From contig CM049316.1 in NCBI GenBank assembly GCA_026874595.1, positions 57,979,676 through 58,043,675 on the forward strand: a stretch of DNA of 64,000 nt. Direction: 5' to 3'. This DNA comes from Sipunculus nudus (Eukaryota; Annelida; Sipuncula; Golfingiida; Sipunculidae). Below, in pieces: positions 13,101-25,100 of this stretch. The number at the start of each line of letters is the position of its first letter. Position 1 is the stretch's first letter. The position numbers and the translations under genes are program-made. The notes beneath the pieces were generated by a model, which was not told the origin of the DNA, did not search any database, and was given only the letters and a program-made list of their open reading frames with translations.

Positions 13101-16100
13101 GATTTTAAAGTGGCGCATTGCCATATTCCTTGTATCAGTTCATTAATTGGAGCACGTTATTTGATTACACTTATTTCAATCACAGGTATTCTGTTTTGAG
13201 ACAATGGGTTGTGTTAAGACACATGACGACGGGTCCTGTGAGCACGTAACTTTACAGCCGGATCCAGGCCGATTCTGTCCGACAGAAAAAGTAAGTGATG
13301 AGCAAAATTTGTGAAACCAAATATCAAAATTACACCTATAGTTGAAATATATGATATTTCTTTACTTTTTGCATCATGGCAGATAAAATAACTGCCCTTC
13401 AAGATAACACTGACATAGTCCATCTGTTGTCAGTTGATTTCACGGCCAACCGTTTTGCGACTGATTTACTGGACTCATAATACAAGGAAACACTGCATAT
13501 TTATTTTTCAAATGATTTTAATAAAAAATTTCAGCCCTATCCATGTGACGGAACGTGTGTAAACAGCTCAGAAGCCTGTGAGGAATACAGGAAACGTGAT
13601 ACCGGAAGTGATGGGACATCGCAGAGAACCTGTCCTTCAGATTCAGTGAGTAAAGAAAAACAATAACTTGAAAGTAAACGTTATGTACAATCAGGTTACG
13701 ACCTGGGGAAAATTGTTCGCAAGTATTTATGTGACTGTATAGGTTTCCATGCACTTTATTTTCATTCATGATTCAGTTCTGAAATAGATATAAAATCATA
13801 CTACCGGTCAGTTATTTTGTTTTTCACGTGACACTATTGTGACAATATTGATCCATATATCAAAAGGTTCATTAAAAAATTATAGGAAAGACTATACAAG
13901 ATTATTTTGTCATAGGTGTTTTGTTTTGAGACGATGAGTTGTGTGAAGATGAACGCTGATGGATCATGTGACCATGTAACATCAGGACATAATCCAGGTC
14001 CAACGTGTCCAGCGGACAAGGTAAATAAAAACACATGAACAAAAGCGGTATAGCAGGAGGGCTATTAATTAAACCTCTTCCATTTTACTGAATCTTTTCG
14101 TGCATTTAATAGGCGAACCCTTTACTTAGTCGCCAAGCTATACTCGTTAAATAAAAACTTCAACTTAACAGATGTTTTCAATAATGGGGTTTTCTGCGTA
14201 TAACCACCAGGGATATGCTAAAGGGTCCAGAATGTTATAACAAATGAGATAAAGCATTAAACCTGCAATATCTCTCTCTCATTGGTCGAAACACATTGGG
14301 GGACGAAAGAATTAGAAGTGTATTGAAAATGACGTGGTTAGTAAGATTATAATAAGAGGAGACATCCGTCCATGCTTGATCTTCCGTATAGACACGTTTT
14401 TTCTGACTTTTCAGCCCTTCTCCTGTGACGGTATCTGCGTGGACAGTCAAATTGTATGTGACGAGCACAGAAGAACAAACGGAGCCATGAATGGCCGTTG
14501 TCCAGAAGATTCAGTTAGTATCAAAACAGACCCGACATGATGTATTTCTGCTTCCCACATGACATTCAAATTTTCATGTATCATACTATAAAAAAGTTCG
14601 TTTCAGCACCCCTATCCACCTGTTTTTTTTTCGCGATTGTTTTTTTTTTCGAATCAAAGTACGCCAAAACTTTTTGATCTGAGGGCAGAAAGAGGTAAAA
14701 GCGTAATTTACTATTATGGAAATAATAGCCTACCTTATGTCATTTTCCTGTAAACAATTTAAAACCATTTTATGAGTAACTAGACTATTCTGTAGCGACA
14801 TCTTGCCAGCCACTAACCTGTGAAATGGGCATGTCAGGGAATAGTGATGACGTCATAATAGACGTGACGTACTAAAGAGGCACCAACATTCATATGACCA
14901 ATGATCAAGAGCTGCCGACCTCTGCTTACAGCGAGACTTGTATTCTTAGCACGCATGTGCTTCACTGTTACGTCACATTACTTTATATCCATATTCAAGG
15001 AGTATAAACAATGGCCAATTATTAGGGACGCCATGAACCACGGATAGATATGAGACATGTCAACCAGGCAGTAAAGTAAAAAATATTTATATCGTGAGTA
15101 GGTAAGGTACCAAAAATTACGCTTTTGTCTCTTTATGCCATTGGTGCAAATTTTGTTTGGCACGTTTGTCTTATGTAGAGTTAATCGCGGAAAATCAGGT
15201 GGGCAGGGGTTGTAGAACGGACTTTAAATTGTTGAAGCTACATTTACTGCTGAATGGTAAATCGTTTGACAACTAGGATGTTCTAACGAATCATTTAAGT
15301 TGTGCATTGCCAATATATCATTGTGTCTGTTAATTAATTCGAGTACATTATTTGATTTCACTTGTTTCTGTGACAGGTGTTCTGCTTTGAGACGATGAGT
15401 TGTGTTAAGATACTTGACGACGGGTCCTGTGTGCATGTGACCTCACAGCCTGATCCAGGCCGAGTCTGTCCAACAGACAAAGTGAGTATAGAGCAACATT
15501 TTCAAAGACTTTAGGCACGTTTATTGATTTCCAGCCAGCTTTTCCATTTATCAGTTCGTCAAGGCAGATACTGTACATTGCTTTCTAGATTACACTGACG
15601 CATTATATAGAGCATGACGTAAGAAGGTTTATAACAAGGCCAGCGAGTATGTCCATAAAAAAACCCGGTAACCGGGCTTTTTATCGGGATTGTTGGAATA
15701 TATTATATGAGATATAACATGTTGGCTCACTTTCTTTTTTTCTAACATTTGAAATAAAATATAAATTTTCCCTGGGATACTAAAAAAGATATGTACAGAT
15801 ATTTTTACAGTAATTTTGTGGCGCTGTGCTCGTGGCAAAGAATTCATATATCTTTGTTTTTTTTATGACCTGGCCAGTGATGATGTTTACATTAACAAAC
15901 CAAAATGGGACGCGGGGGCATTAAGATTTTCGAAGGTCTTTGACTGGGTACATATATCATTTTTGTTATACTTACTATGACTAGATTGATGTAAGGAGGA
16001 TATAAAAGATGATTAAAATGTATGTATTAAGGCTAGGAAGCTGTTCCTATGTAAGAAATGGGAATATGCATATCCCGTTATAGTACCAGAAGCAGATCCT

Positions 16101-19100
16101 AAGGCTCCCCCCCCCCCCCCCTTCTTTCAGCCGTCGCAAACTTTTTAATGGATTTCAGTCCATTACTAAAGTTAAGTAAATAGAGCAAATATAGAGTATG
16201 CATCGACAACATTCATGCCAAATATAAACAACAGAAGGTTATTTGTCCGTGAAACATATTTTATATATTAATATGTGGATCTTTCTTGCGTTGTAATATC
16301 TGTGACGCTTGAGTGTGAATATAAACAGGAACTTATGCAACTGCTTCCTTGGAGAGTTTACGTGGTACAACTGTTTCCGAAATGTTGAAGTTGAAATGCA
16401 AGGTGGTAGCGCAGCGACACGTGTTGTGGTTCTTTCAACATCATGCAAAAGCATTACCTGGATGAATTGGGGGATTAACCATTATTGCATGCTGACATAA
16501 GAAATGAGTGCGAAGGGATTCAGAGTCCTGTTGCTCACATTTACTGACCCTGCATTTGGGTCAGCGACAGGGTCAAATATCAGTTGAAACATGCTTATAT
16601 CCGTCACTGACAGCAGAGTTTTAATCATATACACAATAGGCCTAAATCCTGTGTAGAGAATAACATGCAACGCAGGCATTCCTTTACCGAAGGCAGTTCG
16701 GCTGTTCTCAGAGCATGATATCCTCAACGGAATTTAGAAACCAGGAAAAATCACTCAGAATGATGTGTACGTTACCAATTATCTTTTTTCATACCAGCGA
16801 GGTCACTGCAGGGACAATAGCCTATAAAAGAGGTATAGCAGAGTGTCATACACAACGCGGTCCCAGAGAACATTGATGACAAAGGTGGACAGGATTCCTT
16901 TCATAAGCATTAGATCGAAATATCTACATGACAAGAAAAATCTACAAGATTGCAAAGTTTATTAATATTTCAAATGAGAAAATATCAAGTTACCTTCCTT
17001 GTGTTTAACGAAGTTAGGAAAAAAATGCATTCGATCCGTAAAATATCTAGAACCAGTATAATAATATCAATATATCGATATAAAATATCTTCTTTAGTTC
17101 CTCTTCAGGAATAATCAAGTTACCTTTTGTGGAGCGTATCGAAATCAGGAAACCGGAGCATAACAGGCTAGACATATTTAAGATGAACAGCATTTCCAAT
17201 TTAATATTGTTTTCTATCTCACTGAACGTCATGCAGTTATTTAATTTTACGTGTCTTCTGCTTGTTTCAGCATTGGTGTCAGTTTGAAGGTGTATGCAAG
17301 TCCTGGAATGAATCTTGTAGCCCAACTACTTTACCATCAGGATGTCAACCAGGACAGGTACATTTTGCTCTTTTACTGATTTTATTCAATACTGATGATC
17401 GGGACTTATTTCTATCTTTCTATTAACCAATTCCTTCAAACTAGATACCTATAATTAAACAAACGATCTTTTTCTTTGAATGAGTTTTCAACTAAAACTT
17501 CAAATTCATTTTTCTTTTCCAGTATTACTGTTATATGCAGAGAAGGTGCATACCTGACGGACATCCCTGCGGAACACCAACACCTACTGGAACAGTGTGC
17601 CCTGACGGAATGGTAAGAGAATATTTTATTATAGTTTCAGGTTTACTTATGTCTTGTTCTTTCGGTATTTGAAATGTTCACCGTGAATATCTCTCGAGTA
17701 ATATAGACAGATTAATTCAGTTGGCCATGTTGATATAATCAATAATCAGCAGTTGTCTGTTGAAAGGAAAATCTTCTGTACATTAGTGTATGTTGCAGGA
17801 ATGTTGACGTTATTATTATGTGCTATCACGGATTCTGTCATTTCAGGTGTTTTGTTTTGAAAATATGACCTGTATACAGGCCTACGGCAACTGCTCTACT
17901 CATAATGCCTCTTACTGTCCGGATGGTCAGGTGAGTGATTTACATGTCGTTCTCCTAGCATTTCATATGCGGGATAAGTTATAGAACATTCCTTTGTTTA
18001 GTGAAATCAGAGACAGTATTGGAAACAAATTTTCATTCACGACTATCGAGTTATTTAGGCCGTCTCCTCTTTCCCTGGATACATATGTTGTACCCTAACT
18101 AATCAGAAGATTACAGAGTTTGTAAGGTATATACTTAAAGTTCCTGGTAAACTGAACCTAGGCATCAGAAGAAAATTAACCATCTGCTATTCTAACGGTT
18201 TATAATTTCCTATATACTTTCTCAAATAATATTTCATGAAAGGTTAACCTTAATAGAGGTATAATCCCTGGTTCATCGTTTATTTTGATAAACCCATAGA
18301 CCTTTTCGCTCCAGCAATTGATATGAATAGAACAATGGGCAGTGGTTTGAACAACTTTTCAGTAAGGCTACATAGTCCATTAAAGATTCATCTTTACCTT
18401 TCCCCTGAGAAGTGCCAATTTCCAATGTGAAATTTTAAGATTCCTTCAAGTTGGAGAAAATTAAATGCATATTTTGAACGCAGGATACATATGTATTAGG
18501 GCATGAAATATCTAGAATAAAAAGCATTCTCGACTATTTTCGTATCGGCTTCCTTTCTAATAGCGTATGTACCTGTTCTTTCAGTATTGGTGTCAGTCTG
18601 AAGGCTTGTGCAAGTGGTCATATGAATCCTGTGGCCCCACTGCATCTCCCTCAGCATGTCCACCAGGACAGGTAAATTTAATTCCTCGGTCACTTTATGT
18701 TCAGCTGACTGAAAGTCACGTCAGTTCTGGTGACCAGGGTTTGTCCTTCGTGCGTTCAGCCCTCAAGTCTTTCGTTAACAGGAAAAATCCTGTGGAATAT
18801 AATGGAAACATTGAAACTGATGTTCACAGAGGTCCTCGTGTAATCTCTATGGAGTCGAAATTAAATATCCCGGTGACTCATACTTTTGCAGCTCCAACTT
18901 CTTCAAGTCAAAATCATGATTATCTTCACACTAAACATGAAGTGTTTTAGCCTATTTCGTCTGAGTATATAATTCGCATTATCATGTTTTCTTTTAAATA
19001 ATATGCGTGACAGGATCAAATCTGTTAGATATCAAAGCGTGAACCTATTTGAAATGAGGACATATCAAGTTACCTTTTCTTGAGCTAATCGACATCAGGA

Positions 19101-22100
19101 ACCCAGAGCGTTAGAGGCTAGACGTATTTTGAATGAACAGTATTGCCAATTGTCATTTCAGGTGTTTCCCTTGTCATCTATCACATTGAACGTCATGCTG
19201 TTATTTAATTTTACGTGTCTTTTGCTTGTTTCAGCAATGGTGTCAGTTTGAAGGTGTATGCAAGTCCTGGAATGAATCTTGTGGCCCCACTACTGCACCA
19301 TCAGGATGTCAACCAGGACAGGTACATTTCGCTCTTTTTACTGATTTTATTCGTCACTGATGATCGGGACTTATTTCTATCTTTCTATTAACCAATTCCT
19401 TCATACTAGATACCTATAATTAAACAAACACCTATTTCTTTGAACGAGTTTTCCACTAAAACTACACATTCATATTTCTTTTCCAGCATTACTGTTATAT
19501 GCAGAGAAGGTGCATACCTGACGGAGATCCCTGCGGAACACCAACACCTACTGGAACCGTGTGCCCTGACGGAATGGTAAGAGAATATTTTTTTAATAGT
19601 TTCATGTTTACTTATGGCTTGTCCTTACGATCTTTAAATTGTTCACTGGGAATATCTTTCAAGTACTGTAGACGGACGCATAAATCAGTAAGCAGCAGTT
19701 CTCTCCTGAAAGCAGAATACTCTTTACATTTGATTATCTTGCAGCAATGTTGTCATTATTATTATGTGCTATCACGGACTCTGTCATTTCAGGTGTTTTG
19801 TTTTGATAATATGACCTGTATACAGGCCAGCGTCAACTGCTCTACTCACAATGCCTCTTCCTGTGGGACTGGTCAGGTAAGTGCTTTATAAGCCGTTCTG
19901 ATAGCGTCTCAAATTCATGATAAGTTAAAGAATACTTTTACTTTGTTAATTGAAAATCAGAGGCAGTATTGGAAACAAATTTATCGAGTTATTTAGGCCG
20001 TCTCCTCTTTCCCTTGATACATATGTTGTACCCTAACTAATCAGAAGATCACAGAGTTTGTAAGGTATATACTTAAATTTCCTGGTAAACTGAACCTAGG
20101 CATCAGAAGAAAATTAACCATCTGCTATTCTAACGGTTTATAATTTCCTTTATACTTTCTCAAATAATATTTCATGAAAGGTTTACCTTAATACAGGTAT
20201 AATTCCTGGTTCATCGTTCATTTTGATAAACTCGCAGACCTTTTCGCTCCAACAATTGATATGAAAAGAACAATGGGGCAGTGGTTTGAACAACTTTTAC
20301 AGTAAGGCTACATAGTCCATTTAAGATTCATCTTTACCTTTCCCCTGAGAAGTGACAATTTCCAATGTGAAATTTTAAGATTCCTTCAAGTTGGAGAAAA
20401 TTAAATGCATATATTGAACGCAGGACACATATGCTTTAAGGCATGAAATATCTAAAATAAAAAGCATTCTCGACTATTTTCGTATCGGCTTCCTTTCTAA
20501 TAGCGTATGTACCTGTTCTTTCAGTATTGGTGTCAGTCTGAAGGCTTGTGCAAGTGGTCATATGAATCCTGTGGCCCCACTGCATCTCCCTCAGCATGTC
20601 CACCAGGACAGGTAAATTTAATTCCTCGGTCACTAATGTTCAGCTGACTGAAAGTCACGTCAGCTCTTGTGACCGGGGTTTGTCCTTCGTTCTTTCAGCC
20701 CTTAAGACTTTCGTTAACAGGATAAATCCTGTGGAATATAATGGAAACATTGAAACTTATGTTCAGAGAGGTCCTCGTGTAATCTCCATAGAGTCGAAAT
20801 TAAATATCCCTGTGACTCATACTTTTGCAGCTCCAACTTCTTCAAGTCAAAATCATGATTATCTTCACACTAAACATGAAGTGTTTTAGCCTATTTCGTC
20901 TGAATATATAATTCGCATTATCATGTTTTTTTTAATAATATGCGTGACAGGATCAAATCTGGTAGATATCAAAGCGTGAACCTATTTGAAATGAGGACAT
21001 ATCAAGTTACCTTTTCTTGAGCTTATCGACATCAGGAGCCCAGAGCGTTAAAGGCTAGACGTATTTAGAATGAACAGTATTGCCAATTTAGTATTGTTTT
21101 CCGTGTCATCTCACATTGCACGTCATGCTGTTATTTAACTTTACGTGTCTTCTGCTTGTTTCAGCAATGGTGTCAGATTGAAGGTGTATGCAAGTCCTGG
21201 AATGAATCTTGTGGCCCCACTACTGCACCATCAGGATGTCATCCAGGACAGGTACATTTCGCTCTTTTTACTGATTATATTCGTCACTGATGATCGGGAC
21301 TTATTTCTATCCTTCTATTAACCAATTCCTTCATACTAGAAACTTATAATTAAACAAACACCTATTTCTTTGAAGGAGTTTTCCATTAAAACTACACATT
21401 CATATTTATTTTCCAGTATTACTGTTATATGCAAAGAAGGTGCATACCTGACGGAGATCCCTGCGGAACACCAACACCTACTGGAACCGTGTGCCCTGAC
21501 GGAATGGTAAGAGAATATTTTTTTTATAGTTTCATGTTTACTTATGGCTTGTCCTTACGATCTTTAAATTGTTCACTGGGAATATCTTTCAAGTAATGTA
21601 GACGGACGCATAAATCAGTAAGCAGCAGTTCTCTCCTGAAAGCAGAATACTCTGTACATTTGATTATCTTGTAGCAATGTTGTCATTATTATTATGTGCT
21701 ATCACGGACTCTGTCATTTCAGGTGTTTTGTTTTGATAATAGGACCTGTATACAGGCCAGCGTCAACTGCTCTACTCACAATGCCTCTTCCTGTGGGACT
21801 GGTCAGGTAAGTGCTTTATAAGCCGTTCTGATAGCGTCTCAAATTCATGATAAGTTAAAGAATACTTTTACTTTGTTAATTGAAAATCAGAGACAGTATT
21901 GGAAACAAATTTATCGAGTTATTTAGGCCGTCTCCTCTTTCCCTTGATACATATGTTGTACCCTTACTAATCAGAAGATCACAGAGTTTGTAAGGTATAT
22001 ACTTAAAGTTCCTGGTAAACTGAACCTAGGCATTAGAAGAAAATTAACCATCTGCTATTCTAACGGTTTATAATTTCCTTTATACTTTCTCAAATAATAT

Positions 22101-25100
22101 TTCATGAAAGGTTTACCTTAATAGAGGTATAATCCCTGGTTCATCGTTCATTTTGCTAAACTCGCAGACATTTTTGCCTCAGCAATTGATATGAAAAGAA
22201 CAATGGGGCAGTGGTTTGAACAACTTTTACAGTAAGGCTACATAGTCCATTAATGATTCATCTTTACCTTTCCCCTGAGAAGTGCCAATTTCCAATGTGA
22301 AACTTTAAGATTCCTTCAAGTTGGAGAAAATAAAATGCATATATTGAACGCAGGACACATATGTTTTAGGGCATGAAATATCTAGAATAAAAAGCATTCT
22401 CGTCTATTTTCGTATCGGCTTCCTTTCTAATAGAGTATGTACCTGTTCTTTCAGTATTGGTGTCAGTCTGAAGGCTTGTGCAAGTGGTCATATGAATCCT
22501 GTGGCCCCACTGCATCTCCCTCAGCATGTCCACCAGGACAGGTAAATTTAATTCCTCGGTCACTAATGTTCAGCTGACTGAAAGTCACGTCAGCTCTTGT
22601 GACCGGGGTTTGTCCTTCGTTCGTTCAGCCCTTAAAACTTTCGTTAACAGGATAAATCCTGTGGAATATAATGGAAACATTGAAACTTATGTTCAGAGAG
22701 GTCCTCGTGTAATCTCCATAGAGTCGAAATTAAATATCCCTGTGACTCATTCTTTTGCAGCTCCAACTTCTTCAAGTCAAAATCATGATTATCTTCACAC
22801 TAAACATGAAGTGTTTTAGCCTATTTCGTCTGAATATATAATTCGCATTATCAAGTTTTTTTTTAAATAATATGCGTAACAGGATCAAATCTGGTAGACA
22901 TCAAAGCGTGAACCTATTTGAAATGAGGACATATCAAGTTACCTTTTCTTGGGCTTATCGACATCAGGAGCCCAGAGCGTTAAAGGCTAGACGTATTTAG
23001 AATGAACAGTATTGCCAATTGTCATTTCAGGTGTTTTCCGTGTCATCTCACATTGAACGTCATGCTGTTATTTAACTTTACGTGTCTTCTGCTTGTTTCA
23101 GCAATGGTGTCAGTTTGAAGGTGTATGCAAGTCCTGGAATGAATCTTGTGGCCCCACTACTGCACCATCAGGATGTCAACCAGGACAGGTACATTTCGCT
23201 CTTTTTACTGATTATATTCGTCACTGATGATCGGGACTTATTTCTATCCTTCTATTAACCAATTCCTTCATACTAGAAACTTATAATTAAACAAACACCT
23301 ATTTCTTTGAAGGAGTTTTCCACTAAAACTACACATTCATATTTCTTTTCCAGTATTACTGTTATATGCAGAGAAGGTGCATACCTGACGGAGATCCCTG
23401 CGGAACACCAACACCTACTGGAACCGTGTGCCCTGACGGAATGGTAAGAGAATATTTTTTTTTATAGTTTCATGTTTACTTATGGCTTGTCCTTACGATC
23501 TTTAAATTGTTCACTGGGAATATCTTTCAAGTAATGTAGACGGACGCATAAATCAGTAAGCAGCAGTTCTCTCCTGAAAGCAGAATACTCTTTAAATTGG
23601 ATTATCTTGTAGCAATGTTGTCATTATTATTATGTGCTATCACGGACTCTGTCATTTCAGGTGTTTTGTTTTGATAAAATGACCTGTATACAGGCCAGCG
23701 TCAACTGCTCTACTCACAATGCCTCTTCCTGTGGGACTGGTCAGGTAAGTGCTTTATAAGCCGTTCTGATAGCGTCTCAAATTCATGATAAGTTTATTCA
23801 TGATAAGAATATTTTTACTTTGTTAATTGAAAATCAGAGACAGTATTGGAAACAAATTTATCGAGTTATTTAGGCCGTCTCCTCTTTCCCTTGATACATA
23901 TGTTGTACCCTTACTAATCAGAAGATCACAGAGTTTGTAAGGCATATACTTAAAGTTCCTGGTAAACTGAACCTAGGCATCAGAAGAAAATTAACCATCT
24001 GCTATTCTAACGGTTTATAATTTCCTTTATACTTTCTCAAATAATATATATATGAAAGGTTTACCTTAATAGAGGTATAATCCCTGGTTCATCGTTCATT
24101 TTGCTAAACTCGCAGACATTTTTGCCTCAGCAATTGATATGAAAATAACAATGGGGCAGTGGTTTGAACAACTTTTAAAGTAAGGCTACATAGTCCATTA
24201 AAGATTCATCCTTACCTTTCCCCTGAGAAGTTCCAATTTCCAATGTGAAATTTTAAGATTCCTTCAAGTTGGAGAAAATTAAATGCATATTTTGAACGCA
24301 GGATACATATGTTTTAGGGCATGAAATATCTAGAATAAAAAGCATTCTCGACTATTTTCGTATCGGCTTCCTTTCTAATAGCGTATGTACCTGTTCTTTC
24401 AGTATTGGTGTCAGTCTGAAGGCTTGTGCAAGTGGTCATATGAATCCTGTGGCCCCACTGCATCTCCCTCAGCATGTCCACCAGGACAGGTAAATTTAAT
24501 TCCTCGGTCACTAATGTTCAGCTGACTGAAAGTCACGTCAGTTCTGGTGACCAGGGTTTGTCCTTCGTGCGTTCAGCCCTCAAGTCTTTCGTTAACAGGA
24601 AAAATCCTGTGGAATATAATGGAAACATTGAAACTGATGTTCAGAGAGGTCCTCGTGTAATCTCTATGGAGTCGAAATTAAATATCCCGGTGACTCATAC
24701 TTTTGCAGCTCCAACTTCTTCAAGTCAAAATCATGATTATCTTCACACTAAACATGAAGTGTTTTAGCCTATTTCGTCTGATTATATAATTCGCATTATC
24801 ATGTTTTCTTTTAAATAATATGCGTGACAGGATCAAATCTGTTAGATATCAAAGCGTGAACCTATTTGAAATGAGGACATATCAAGTTACCTTTTCTTGA
24901 GCTAATCGACATCAGGAACCCAGAGCGTTAGAGGCTAGACGTATTTTGAATGAACAGTATTGCCAATTGTCATTTCAGGTGTTTCCCGTGTCATCTATCA
25001 CATTGAACGTCATGCTGTTATTTAATTTTACGTGTCTTCTGCTTGTTTCAGCAATGGTGTCAGTTTGAAGGTGTATGCAAGTCCTGGAATGAATCTTGTG

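Larger units (their letters stand above)
10505..15481 (+). repeat. First exon array: three copies of a four-exon superunit
   Basis: Superunit order is P37 - V - P33 - V, where P37 and P33 are P-type modules of 37 and 33 residues. Copies start at 10505, 12236 and 13535. Introns are partly shared too: the stretch around 11100-11300 matches 14130-14340 almost base for base. Copy 2 has a much shorter intron between its first V and P33. Copy 3 is enlarged by an insertion at 14604-15214. All exons are phase 0-0, so whole-unit duplication never breaks the frame. Confidence 0.85.

Noticed and set aside
20436-20633. 65-codon minus-strand ORF repeated in every unit
   Set aside because: Antisense of exon A and its acceptor region; repetition reflects the array, and no start context or splice logic supports it.
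20596-20889. 97-codon + strand ORF repeated in most array units (also 22526, 24474, 26565, 28497, 30436, 32368, 34301, 36234)
   Set aside because: It begins in another frame inside exon A and runs through the A-B intron. It recurs because the whole unit is duplicated and is broken in units 12-13, so it is not taken as a gene.
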